A program made the translations under genes and the position numbers. DNA of 64,000 nt from NCBI RefSeq assembly GCF_014839805.1, contig NC_051115.1, positions 5,553,299 to 5,617,298 on the forward strand, written 5' to 3'. The notes beneath the pieces were generated by a model. The model saw only the letters and a program-made list of their open reading frames with translations. It was not told the DNA's origin and did no database searches. Shown piece after piece: positions 53,015-63,469 of this stretch; positions within the stretch are counted from its first letter, which is position 1, and each line of letters opens with the position of its first letter. The stretch comes from Manduca sexta (taxonomy: Eukaryota > Arthropoda > Insecta > Lepidoptera > Sphingidae).

Positions 53015-53328
53015 GCGGCGATAGCCTAGTTGGGTGTGGAACGGACTACCGAGACGAATGTCCGCAGATTCAAATCCCAAGGGCACACACCTCTGATTTT
53101 TCTAAAAAAATATGTATGTATTCTTTGTGAATTTATCGTTCGCTTTAACGGTGAAGGAAAACGTTGTGAGGCAACCTGCATACCTGAGAAGTTCTCTATA
53201 GGAATTTCGAGGGTGTGTGAAGTCTACCCGCACTCCAGCGTGGTGGACTAAGGCCTAATCCCTCTCAGTAGTAGAGGAGGCCCGTGCAGCAGTGGGACAG
53301 TATATAATACAGGGCTGATATTATTATT
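53015..53328 (+). mobile_element. SINE B, full length (duplication copy 1)
   Basis: A box gcggcgatagcctagttggg, mutated B box (agattcaaatccc), and tail cagtgggacagtatataata. It is paired with 58720-59038. Confidence 0.87.
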
Positions 53329-53793
53329 TATATAATATTCTACTGCTAATGCGGTAGGTGAGGGTTCCTCAATCTTTAGGCTTCACGAACCCCTGTAAAA
53401 GTTGTCAGATAACTGCGAACCCATTAAGTAATTATATCATATACCCATTAACTAGTTACATATCAAATAGCAGAACCTCGCCACTCTCATGAGAACACAC
53501 AAACAATTATTAGTTTTATCACTGTCAGATTAAATATAAAAACCCATTGTTAATTCATTTAAGTTTCGACGTACGGGAATAATCGATCAAGCAAGTCAAG
53601 TCAGACTTAGGACTTTGGTTGCTTTACACTTGGCAACTTTTTTAGAATCTCTTGGGCACATTCCCTCCCACCAGGGGGGACTTTACGCGTATCTCAATTG
53701 AGAAACCCTGCCAGGTGACCACTAAATGGCACTTCAGGCTTAAGAATATCGGGTTACCAATTGATGAGGGTCCTTCACCTGCAAGCACTCCCA

Positions 53794-54548
53794 TTATCCC
53801 TGTGTGTAGCTTTTCGTGGTCGTACGCCGCCTTATTTCCTGCAGTTTCTGGCGTACGCATTCGTTCAAGTATTGAATATCGACGTCACCCCACTTCCTCT
53901 GACTTCCGACATTACCCACATACTTAAACATAGCATAGATCGCTTCCATATCTAATTGACTCTTCTTTCTTGTCAAAGTACAGATAGACAGAGCTTCCTC
54001 GGTGAAAACGAGAGAGAGAAGTGTACGAACGAGGTTCCTGCTTGTTGCTGCTGCCGCCGTATACCTTCGGAGCTGGTCGCCATTCACGTACACTTTACTG
54101 TTATCGCAGAGTTCCACGAGCCCCGGGCCTGGACGCGGATGTCTCAGCGTCCACCTCGTGCCTTCGTGATCTGGATCACTGGACATCATATTCGATTCGT
54201 TCATTTTTACCGTTTTGCCTACGTACTCATCAATTTTTGTTTGCTGCTTTAAGGCAATATTTGGACCTTCTTTCTTTGCAGTGTTACAGGCACTGCCAGG
54301 TTTTGTGTACTCATTGGCTAAGTCCAGCAGTTGCGTTGGTACTTGAAGGTTACACACGAAATCTCCGATGGGAATGAAGAAGTTCACCATAGGTCCAACG
54401 ACGTGTGGTGATGGATTCACTATCGTCCCACATTGAGGTTCGGTGATTGATTGTGCGGAGGTGTGGGCATTATTAATGGTAGGACGTTTTGACTGCTTTG
54501 GAGCGGAGTTTGACGAAAGTGTGCATCTTCGCTTCTCTCCCTTCACAC
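53794..54548 (-). CDS. BEN-domain terminal exon, duplicate copy
   Basis: It has the same 251-codon open frame, acceptor (ttttgtccgcag) and stop (TAA) as the exon at 59505-60259. It could be an alternative last exon for the 63458/61828 exons, an unlinked relic of the duplicated block, or an assembly duplicate. No own upstream exons are seen between it and the N gap. It differs from the other copy at about a dozen residues, most in the linker after the acceptor. The BEN region is unchanged apart from conservative E/D and I/V, which argues against neutral decay. Confidence 0.65.
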
Positions 54549-54790
54549 CTGCGGACAAAATACAGTAAAGGCTTATGTAAGCCATATACGTTACGGTCTA
54601 CCGGAGAGGTCATCTGTGCAGGTATGCCTGCGCAGGTATCAATTGAAAGAATTGATTTCCGATCCTCAGTCCGCCAGTCGCCTGCACAGGCTCAAAAATC
54701 TGCACAGGTCTATTCCCACACACATTTCGGTCTACCGGCGCAGGCATACCTGCACCGGTGGACCTTTCCGATGGACCGTATGGCAGCCAT

Positions 54791-55086
54791 TAGGGGCTGT
54801 TTAAGTATTACGATTTTTGACACCCCATGTACGCGCCGTAACATTTTCCTGTACGCCCCCGCACCCCGTCAAAAAGTTATGTAAACCTAAAATTAGGTTT
54901 TTTTTTCGCAAAGTACTAGAAAATCGCTAAAATACCTTTGTTATTTTTTATTGGTTTTTTTAAATAAAAAATCCAATGTTACATAACGCGTTGTACGAAC
55001 CCCCCCTCCCGCGCCTGTAACGCATCGTAACGTTTTACAAGATCCCCGCTCCAAATTGCGTTAAGTAATACTTGAACGACCCCTTA
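54791..55086. mobile_element. MITE family F (duplication copy 1)
   Basis: It runs from taggggctgtttaagtatta to gttaagtaatacttgaacg. Its partner is at 60510-60823. Confidence 0.75.
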
Positions 55087-55136
55087 TTCAAAAACAAATC
55101 AACTGATGTCCTGTGATATTTTTTATTACTTTAAAT

Positions 55137-55402
55137 GACGAGACGAGCTTGCCGTTCTGATAGTAAGCGATACCTATAAACAGTAGAAACACCAACACTT
55201 TGAATTAAAATGTGTTCGGTATTCCATTGCGCTCGCCATCTTGAGACATGAGCTGTTGAGTGGTACTATGTCCAGTAGTTACACGGGCTTCTATACTTGT
55301 AAAACCAAAACACAACAGTGACTACACACTGCTGCTTGGCGGCAGACATTGTGGTGGTACCTACCCAGGCAGACTCTCACATATAAGACCTACCACCAGT
55401 AA
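55137..55402 (-). repeat. Dispersed repeat family G, inverted
   Basis: It runs from gacgagacgagcttgccgtt to catataagacctaccacca. It is longer than the copy-2 version, which lacks the first 30 or so bp. Confidence 0.7.
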
Positions 55403-55702
55403 GGAATTTGTATATGTTCTAACCTTTTTGGTGTTTCTTAAAAAGAAAAAAGTGTATTGTCAGTACTAAGTGGTTCTCAATGAAATGGTTTTTCCTTGCG
55501 CAATTAATACGATATTTGACTTATATTTATTTGTATCTTTAATAAAATATGTACGTCGTATAAATTCTAAAACAGAAGAAATCACTGAAATAAAACATCT
55601 ACAAGTTATAAGCCATTAGGTAGAAGGAGTTTTAAACAACAGAAAAGGAACGAAATACTTGCGTGTGACGTCGCCACGCATTGCGACGCGCGAAAGAAAG
55701 AG

Positions 55703-56202
55703 NNNNNNNNNNNNNNNNNNNNNNNNNNNNNNNNNNNNNNNNNNNNNNNNNNNNNNNNNNNNNNNNNNNNNNNNNNNNNNNNNNNNNNNNNNNNNNNNNN
55801 NNNNNNNNNNNNNNNNNNNNNNNNNNNNNNNNNNNNNNNNNNNNNNNNNNNNNNNNNNNNNNNNNNNNNNNNNNNNNNNNNNNNNNNNNNNNNNNNNNNN
55901 NNNNNNNNNNNNNNNNNNNNNNNNNNNNNNNNNNNNNNNNNNNNNNNNNNNNNNNNNNNNNNNNNNNNNNNNNNNNNNNNNNNNNNNNNNNNNNNNNNNN
56001 NNNNNNNNNNNNNNNNNNNNNNNNNNNNNNNNNNNNNNNNNNNNNNNNNNNNNNNNNNNNNNNNNNNNNNNNNNNNNNNNNNNNNNNNNNNNNNNNNNNN
56101 NNNNNNNNNNNNNNNNNNNNNNNNNNNNNNNNNNNNNNNNNNNNNNNNNNNNNNNNNNNNNNNNNNNNNNNNNNNNNNNNNNNNNNNNNNNNNNNNNNNN
56201 NN
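55703..56202. other. Assembly gap of exactly 500 N
   Basis: A run of 500 undetermined bases lies between the two duplication copies. The round size suggests a placeholder of unknown true length. ORFs reported through it are meaningless. Confidence 0.99.
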
Positions 56203-56220
56203 TTGAGCTACCACCTTAAA

Positions 56221-56516
56221 GAGGCAGGTGCAACCGGATATCCCACTTTTCGCATTGTATTCCGTTTCAACAGGGGCGAGCCTATCGCCATTTCATCAGG
56301 TTCACTTTACTAAAGTTAAGTATGTGTGTATTCTTTGTGAATTATCTCTTGCTTTAAACGTGCATACCTGAGAAGTTCTCTACAGTAATTTCGAGGGTGT
56401 GTGAAGTCTTACAATCCACACTAGGTAAGCGTGGTGGACTAAGGCCTAATTCTTCTCAGTAGTAGAGGAGGCCTGAGCAGCAGTGGGACAGTATATAATA
56501 CAGGGTGTATTATTTT
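56221..56516. mobile_element. Chimeric SINE D / SINE B junction (copy 2)
   Basis: Same junction as 49992-50290, with small deletions after the B-box point. Confidence 0.75.
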
Positions 56517-57416
56517 TATTATCATATTAAACTTTCTAATCATTGCCAAAAATACTCTTTAAATTTCGATCATAAGATTTGTATAAATAAAGAAAAAGTT
56601 TAAGAAATAAGACAATACATTAGCTACTGATTTTGTATTTTATAAATATAGAAAATATAATTATACAGTGTCATTTTGACATTGCATTAGAAAATGATAC
56701 CATGATATAATCTTCTTGTTAACAATATTTTATCATGTTACTAAAAAAAGTGTAAGTTTCGAACAAAATAAATTGTTACGCGCTGCTATCCTAATCGATG
56801 ACATCGGGCGTTTCCGGAAGTATTCGGCTGCGCGGGCAGGCTGGCAGAAGAGAAGATGACACGCGGCGAATATTCTATTATTCTCTCTGGTTGGACGTTG
56901 TCAAGAAATGTCTAAAATTGTATTCTGTAATTATTTTGCTAATATAATGTTTACTGTAAAAAGAGCGTTTAACAAAATATTAATAAAAAGTAGTTTTTAT
57001 TTTACGCGCCCTAATGCTACTATAACTTTAAGAAAATTCTCGCCATACTCGCGCTAAACTACAAAATTACCAAAAAAAATTAAAACTGAATTCGGATTTT
57101 TTGAAAATATTCTTTGTCAATAGACAATGGTAGCTAAGGTAAAGACGAATATATTAAGCTTTAATCTCATAACACAATTACAAAATGACCATGTACCTTC
57201 ACATTATAATATGACTCCGTCACACATCGTAAGCTTAGTAAGTACCAAAATAAAAACATCCAAAATAGACCACATTAAATGTAATCTAAACATTTGATTT
57301 TAATTCTTAATCTTAACTCTTATTATATTTAATATTATACAAAAATGAATATGTCCATTGGCTACACTATAGCTGAACACATGCAGTAATTAAAAACCAT
57401 ATACTAATAATATATA

Positions 57417-58495
57417 TGGTCAACATCAAATCCGGACGGCTCAACGCCGGGTCGTATCCCCCGAGGCTCGTGCGCTTGGTCCTCACACCAAATGCACGCC
57501 CATGCACAGGAGCCATTTGTCGAGGCTCTAGACACACAGCTCAGTGTGTATACCTCATGGTTGCTAACTTCACAGTGAGGTCTATAACGGTTCGTAAACA
57601 TTTCCCCTCCCTTTCCCTTCCAACTGTCACATAGACAACAATAAATAAAGTTGGTCTATGGTCATGCAGGGCCGTAGCTAGGGGGGGGGGGGGCATTGTG
57701 GGGCAATGCCCTACCTTAAAATACTAATGCCCTACCTTAATAATCAACTAAATTGTACATTACTACTCAGTGAAAATATATGGAGCAGCGGTTTTAATTT
57801 ACGATTTGGAATTCGGTCCTATAGTAAGAGTTATTCGTATTGATGCGTGAAATACCCTCTTTCGATTTATGGGAATTTTGTTACAATCTGTATATTACCT
57901 TTTTATTTTTTTGTTTTTTTTTTTCTCTCCTTCACAAGTCAAGAAAACCAAAAATCTATTGAGCAGATCAGATGTAGTAACATTTTTATTTCCGCCCTGC
58001 TTGTAAAAACAGCTGCCCAGCTACCTTAAACTCAAGTCTGGCTACGGCCCTGTGGTCATGCCTCAATAGACGGCAACACTGTCGCTGCCCCTCATCCTGT
58101 TCCGTTCCTGCCACGACCGATATCGCGCACACAATAAAGCCGTTCCTGATATATGAGAGTTTCATTAAGTCTCCAACCAGTAAAACACCAACCATCCTAA
58201 TAACTCCTCCTTCCTCTTCTCTTCTTTCCCTCTATCCTCTTCCATCGTCCTCCCGGGCCCTAGGACCGAGTAGCTGCATGCTGCCAGCGAACCTTCCGCT
58301 GGCGTCTGCAGTGATAGCGGTAGGGCCCACCAACTCATCATGGGACTGCCGTGGTTGCTAAGCCGGGGGAGCGCTTGTACACCGTTAGCAGGGAATCCCA
58401 GGCGATAACCACGGCAGTTCCCCAAATAAAAAAATCTCGGGTCGTAAGGCACGGTGATTCCAACATAACCGCCCGAAGGCTGGGCGGTAGTAATA
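57417..58495. mobile_element. Nested LINE-end sequences around a hAT MITE
   Basis: 57417-57500 (catcaaatccggacggctca, acgccgggtcgta) and 58430-58490 (gggtcgtaaggcacggtgat, aacataaccgcccgaagg) are pieces of family E. 58130-58400 is a C/T-rich LINE-like end with ggcagttccc and gccgtggttgc. The MITE at 57667 splits the region. Confidence 0.5.
57667..58052. mobile_element. hAT-like MITE with 8-bp TSD, family Q
   Basis: The ends are CAGGGCCGTAGCTAG and tggCTACGGCCCTG. Both flanks read TGGTCATG, a perfect 8-bp target duplication. It is 386 bp with no transposase. A relative is at 21270-21645. Confidence 0.88.
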
Positions 58496-58719
58496 TAGTA
58501 TAAGTCTAGTTCACTTGTACTTTTAATTTCCTATATAAAATTAAAAAGTCTAAAACACTTAAAAAGTAACGAATATAGATGAAAACATAACTAAAATGTA
58601 ATATTTCATCAACTGATTTGGTAGTTTGAGTCCACTTGACGATAAATAATCACAGCCAAGCTCTGATTCTGAATTAAAAGAAATTTTATTTTATATTATA
58701 TATTAATTTACAAAAAAAC

Positions 58720-59038
58720 CGGCGATAGCCTAGTTGGGTGTGAAACGGACTGCCGAGACGAATGACCGCAGGTTCAAATCCAAAGGGCACACACCTGTGA
58801 TTTTTCTAAAAAAATATGTGTGTATTCTTTGTGAATTATCGCTTGCTTTAACGGTGAAGGAAAACATCGTGAGGACACCTGCATACCTGAGAAGTTCTCT
58901 ATAGAAATTTCGAGGGTGTGTGAAAGTCTACCAATCCGCACTATAGTGCGGTGGACTAAGGCCTAATCCTTCTCAGTAGTAGAGGAGGCTCGTGCCCAAC
59001 AGTGGGACAGTATATAATACAGGGCTGATATTATTATT
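58720..59038 (+). mobile_element. SINE B, full length (duplication copy 2)
   Basis: A box ggcgatagcctagttgggtg, B box ggttcaaatccaa, and tail cagtgggacagtatataata. Confidence 0.87.
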
Positions 59039-59504
59039 TATATATTATATTCTACTGCTAATGCGGTAGGTGAGGGTTCCTCAAGCTTTAGGCTTCACGA
59101 ACCCCTGTTAAAGTTGTCAGATAACTGCGAACCCATTAAGTAATTATATCATATACCCATTAACTAGTTACATATCAAATAGCAGAACCTCGCCACTCTC
59201 ATGAGAACACACAAACAATTATTAGTTTTATCACTGTCAGATTAAATATAAAACCCATTGTTAATTCATTTAAGTTTCGACGTACGGGAATAATCGATCA
59301 AGCAAGTCAAGTCAGACTTAGGACTTTGGTTGCTTTACACTTGGCAACTTTTTTAGAATCTCTTGGGCACATTCCCTCCCACCAGGGGGGACTTTAGGCG
59401 TATCTCAATTGAGAAACCCTGCCAGGTGACCACTACATGGCACTTCAGGCTTAAGAATATCGGGTTACCAATTGATGAGGGTCCTTCCCCTGCAAGCACT
59501 CCCA

Positions 59505-60259
59505 TTATCCCTGTGTGTAGCTTTTCGTGGTCGTACGCCGCCTTATTTCCTGCAGTTTCTGGCGTACGCATTCGTTCAAATATTGAATATCGACGTCACC
59601 CCACTTCCTCTGACTTCCGACATTACCCACATACTTAAACATAGCGTAGACCGCTTCCATATCTAATTGACTCTTCTTTCTTGTCAAAGTACAGATAGAC
59701 AGAGCTTCGTCGGTGAAAACGAGAGAGAGAAGTGTACGAACGAGGTTCCTGCTTGTTGCTGCTGCTGCCGTATACCTTCGGAGCTGGTCGCCATTCACGT
59801 ACACTTTACTGTTATCACAGAGCTCCACGAGCCCCCGGCCTGGACGCGGATGTCTCAGCGTCCACCTCGTGCCTTCGTGATCTGGATCACTGGACATCAT
59901 ATTCGATTCGTTCATTTTTACCGTTTTGCCTACGTATTCATCAATTTTTGTTTGCTGCTTTAAGGCAATATTTGGACCTTCTTTCTTTGCAGTGTTACAG
60001 GCACTGCCAGGTTTTGTGTACTCATTGGCTAAGTCCAGCAGTTGCGTTGGTACTTGAAGGTTACACACGAAATCTCCGATGGGAATGAAGAAGTTCACCA
60101 TAGGTCCAACGACGTGTGGTGATGGATTCAATATCGTTGCATATTGAGGTTCATCGATTGGTTGTACGGTGGTGTGTGCATTGTTAATGGTAGGAAGTTT
60201 TGACTGCTTTGAAGCGGAGTTTGACGAAAGTGTGCATCTTCGCTTCTCTCCCTTCACAC
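59505..60259 (-). CDS. BEN protein exon 3 (residues 102-352)
   Basis: The acceptor is ttttgtccgcag. It begins GVKGEKRRCTLSSNSASKQS and ends RRTTTKSYTQG then TAA. It includes the BEN domain. The reading frame upstream of the acceptor is also open, but that stretch is probably intron. Confidence 0.8.
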
Positions 60260-63200
60260 CTGCGGACAAAATACAGTAAAGGCTTATGTAAGCCATATAC
60301 GTTACGGTCTACCGGAGAGGTCATCTGTGCATGTATGCCTGCGCAGGTATCAATTGAAAGAATTGATTTCCGATCCTCAGTCCGCCAGTCGCCTGCACAG
60401 GCTCAAAAATTTGCAGGTCTATTCCCACACACATTTCGGTCTACCTGCGCAGGCATAACTGCACCGGTGGACCTGTCCGATGGACCGTAGCATGTATGGC
60501 AGCCATTAGGGGCTGTTTAAGTATTACGTAACGCAATTTTTGAAAATTTTCGACACAACCCCCCCCCCCGCCCCATGTAACGCGCCGTAACGTTTTCCTG
60601 TACGCCCCCGCACCCCGTCAAAAAGTTATGTAACTCTAAAATTAGGTTTTTTTTCGCAAAGTACTGGAAAATCGTTCAAATAACTTTTATAATAAAAAAT
60701 TCCAATGTTACGTAACGCGTTGTACGAACCCCCCCCCCCCCCCGCGCCTGTAACGCATCGTAACGTTTTACAAGAGACCCCGCCCTGCAAATTGCGTTAA
60801 GTAATACTTGAACGACCCCTTATTCAAAAACAAATCAACTGATGTCCTGTGATATTTTTTATTACTATAAACAGTAGAAACACCAACACCTTGAATAACA
60901 AAGTGTTCGGTATTCCATTGCGCTCGCCATCCTGAGACATGAGCTGTTGAGTGGTACTATGTCCAGTAGTTACACTGGCTACTATGCTTGTAAAACCAAA
61001 ACACAACAGTGACTACACACTGCTGCTTGGCGGCAGATATTGTGGTGATACCTACCCAGGCAGACTCTCACATACAAGACCTACCACCAGTAAGGAATTT
61101 GTATATGTTCTAACCTTTTTGGTGTTTCTTAAAAAGAAAAAAGTGTTTTGTCAGTACTAAGTGGTTCTCGATGAAATGGTTTTTCCTTGCGCAATTAATA
61201 CGATATTTGACTTATATTTATTTGTATCTTTAATAAAATATGTACGTCGTATAAATTCTAAAACAGAAGAAATCACTGAAATTTGGTGTAAAATCTACTA
61301 GTTATAAACCATTCAAAGAATGTAAAGTGTCAAAAAACAGGATAAGGACGAAATAGTTGCATGTGACGTCAGCAGGCATTACGATGCGTGCGAAAGAAAG
61401 AGATAGAACGATATCCCCATTCCTGCACGTAGCAATATTTAAAATAGAAATTACTGCCTCATTTCTTATCGAATTTTAATACTGTTTTCACAGAAGGATT
61501 TCTTTTTTGTTGTACTTGCTATTACATATTAAAAAATGCACAAAATCAAACATAGTCAAATACCCTATTATGCCGGCTTGTCGGAATCGGATACACACAG
61601 GTTGATCCCGGAACGCGACACACGTGAGCCACTATGGCGGGTTTTAGCACCTCGCGTACGGTCGCTATCACAGATATAAAATATATCCTACCACCAGCAA
61701 TATAAACACGCCAATGCATATTTCGGCGTGCCTTGAAATGAATGTCATACCTTCGTTTTTGGCTGCTGGCTTTTCCTTTGCCTCTAAATTTTTTTTCATT
61801 GTGTCTATTTTCGCGTCGCCGTAGCGATCTGAAATATACGACTTATTAGTCTCAATTCAAGTCCCCGTATAAGTATTAGGTCGTATTAAGAGATGCCATA
61901 TCCTCAGTAAGCGGCGATAGCCTAGTTGGGTGTGGAACAAACTGCCAAGACGAATGTCCGCAGGTTCAAATCCCAAGGACACACACCTCTGACTTTTCTA
62001 AAATCATGTGTGTAATCGTTGTGAATTTATCGTTCGCTTTAACTGTGAATGAAAACATCGTGAGGAAACCTGCACATCTGAGAAGTTCTCGATAGGAATT
62101 TCGAAGGTGTGTGAAGTCTACCAATCACTACAGCGTGGTGGACTAAGGCCTAATCCCTCTCAGTAGTAGAGGAGGCTCTTGCAGCAGTGGGACAGTATAT
62201 AACACAGGGCTGATATTATTATTATATTATTATATCCTGAGCATAGCTCTCAAGTGCGATATAAACCGCTCTCAATACAGTCAACATCTTGAGAGCGTCG
62301 CTATTTTATGAACAGATATTAATGACATCTCAAATGATATAAATTATTTTAGCTTTTGCTCGCGGCTTCACCCTCGTAAAGGAGTTTTCCGGGACAAAAG
62401 TCCCGCTATATAAATTTCCCAGGAGAGAAAATTGGTTTTGATATCCTGAGTAACAGCATTTAAAATATTTAATAACTGAAACAAAACTGCGTCCTCAGCT
62501 CACGCTGACGGCATAATTGTGTCGACTGTCGGACAATCATCTCTCGTCACTTCGTCAAGTCGATATTCTTTTCGACCTCACTCCTTTACCATCAGGTGCA
62601 TTCACTACAGTGTTCGTTATGGAGGGTAGAGGTAAGTAGCACCGTCTGATATGGAGGGGAACTCGAAAAAGTGTCCAGCATTTGCTGAAAATAGAGTTTC
62701 AAGTACCTACCACAATAGCGCTGGCGTACGAAAACTACGATACGAATGTGGTTGCTTTAATAGTGAGTGAAGTAAAGCCAAATGAACAAATTAAATCTTT
62801 TCATGAGTCAAGTAGTCAATAAAATGCCAGTATACAGAATCTCAACTGCTTGCGTAGTTGTAAGTAGTTTTGTCAATATAACCAAGAAACTGCAGTGAAA
62901 ACACGTCCTTAAAATTTTATCCTATGCGATCGCAGCGCCACCCTTATTTTCCCTGTTTTGATGGACACTTTTTGATACACTAAGTCGGTGCTCCTTACCT
63001 CTACCCTCCATAGTGCTCGTATACGTCTATATCTCAACCATTGATCTCAACAGATGACGTATAATATTACTACCTCCTAATATTCCTATGTACCTCTTTA
63101 GTCTCTGCACCACGTAAGGGTTGACTGATAGAGAATGCCTTCGGCTTTAAGTCCGCCTTTATACTTTTTGTATAATAAGTGTAATAAAATAAAAAAATAA

Positions 63201-63458
63201 ATATTTTTCTTGTTAGCGGAACATAAACTTACTGGTCGTATGTAGCAGTTCGCACAAATATTGGTTCCAATCGGCCCTCGGTTGCTCGTTGTTTTTAACG
63301 CGATTTTCTATTGCTATTTTATCTTCAGTAGGATAATAAATTACTATTGTGTTGTCTGTGGGCCGATCTGCTTCCACCCACGACTCGGGCACGAATGCGA
63401 AGTTATCTCCATCTTTCTTATCCAAAAACTTAACGACTATGTATTTTGGTGGCGCCAT
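59505..63458 (-). CDS. BEN-domain protein, three exons, 352 aa
   Basis: The exons are 63458-63233, 61828-61751 and 60259-59505, joined in frame (226 + 78 + 755 nt, TAA stop). The N-terminal module starts MAPPKYIVVKFLDKKDGDNF and has PESW and the YYP segment. It resembles the small N-terminal domain of many insect BEN and zinc-finger regulators. A basic linker follows (KKNLEAKEKPAAKNE, GEKRR). The C-terminal part (about 255-345) has BEN-domain features: SRNLVRTLLSLVFT, EALSICTLTRKKS, LDMEAIYAMFKYV and LNECVRQKLQEI. BEN domains are helical and bind DNA or mediate chromatin contacts, so a nuclear role is inferred. gcttttgcttacag directly before the ATG looks like an acceptor, so a 5' UTR exon is likely. 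The terminal exon is duplicated at 53794-54548. Confidence 0.78.
60510..60823. mobile_element. MITE family F (duplication copy 2)
   Basis: It runs from ggggctgtttaagtattacg to aagtaatacttgaacgacc, about 250 bp upstream of the BEN exon. Confidence 0.75.
60866..61092 (-). repeat. Dispersed repeat family G, inverted (copy 2)
   Basis: It runs from ataaacagtagaaacaccaa to caagacctaccaccag. Confidence 0.7.
61198..61705 (+). repeat. Dispersed repeat family I/H
   Basis: It contains atatttgacttatatttatt, gtgacgtcagcaggcattac, gcgtgcgaaagaaagaga and gcgtacggtcgctatcacag to aaatatatcctaccacca. The tgtcgactga module is missing here. Confidence 0.65.
61751..61828 (-). CDS. BEN protein exon 2 (residues 76-101)
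   Basis: The acceptor is gtatatttcag and the donor is G/gtatga. It encodes RYGDAKIDTMKKNLEAKEKP then AAKNE. It is 78 bp, and both junction phases fit the flanking exons. Confidence 0.8.
61911..62227 (+). mobile_element. SINE B, full length
   Basis: A box gcggcgatagcctagttggg, B box ggttcaaatccca, tail cagcagtgggacagtatata and a (tta)n tract. It lies in intron 1 of the BEN gene. Confidence 0.9.
62350..62440 (-). mobile_element. Helitron 3' tip fragment
   Basis: It contains tagcttttgctcgcggcttc and gttttccgggacaaaagtcc, the decayed 3' end of a Lep1-like Helitron. Confidence 0.6.
62620..63010. mobile_element. TA-flanked MITE
   Basis: The inverted ends are TGGAGGGTAGAGGTAAGTAG and its near-complement (ccttacctctaccctcca), each next to TA. 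This suits a Tc1/mariner-type target. It is 391 bp with no transposase, in BEN intron 1. Confidence 0.75.
63233..63458 (-). CDS. BEN protein exon 1 (residues 1-75)
   Basis: It runs from ATG to LCELLHTT. The donor is ACCA/gtaagt in phase 1. The next exon begins AT, giving AAT (Asn). Confidence 0.82.
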
Positions 63459-63469
63459 CTGTAAGCAAA

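Larger units (their letters stand above)
49975..55702. repeat. Segmental duplication, copy 1
   Basis: It is collinear with 56203-61403: chimeric D/B SINE (49992), attgccaaaaatactcttta (50319), gactccgtcacaacacatcg, SINE B at 53015, BEN exon, MITE F, family G and family I. Copy 1 alone has SINE D at 50566 and Helitrons at 50963 and 52540. Its right end runs into the N gap. Confidence 0.88.
56203..61403. repeat. Segmental duplication, copy 2
   Basis: Collinear with 49975-55702. Copy 2 alone has 56780-57000 and a 1.37-kb insert at 57340-58706 (LINE-like ends plus a hAT MITE), at the point where copy 1 has a Helitron. Offsets between copies shift from about 6.2 kb to 5.7 kb because of these insertions. 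Confidence 0.88.

Noticed and set aside
53652..54377. Plus-strand ORFs of 64-118 aa, repeated at 59363-60088
   Set aside because: They are shadows of the BEN exon on the opposite strand and lack any family signature.
55606..56313. Long ORFs of 186-210 codons
   Set aside because: They run through the 500-N gap, so most residues are undefined.
6780..62000. tRNA genes from the many ggttcaaatcc / ggttcgaatcc boxes
   Set aside because: The A and B boxes belong to SINE heads repeated many times with SINE bodies and tails attached; no mature cloverleaf with 3' acceptor stem is seen.
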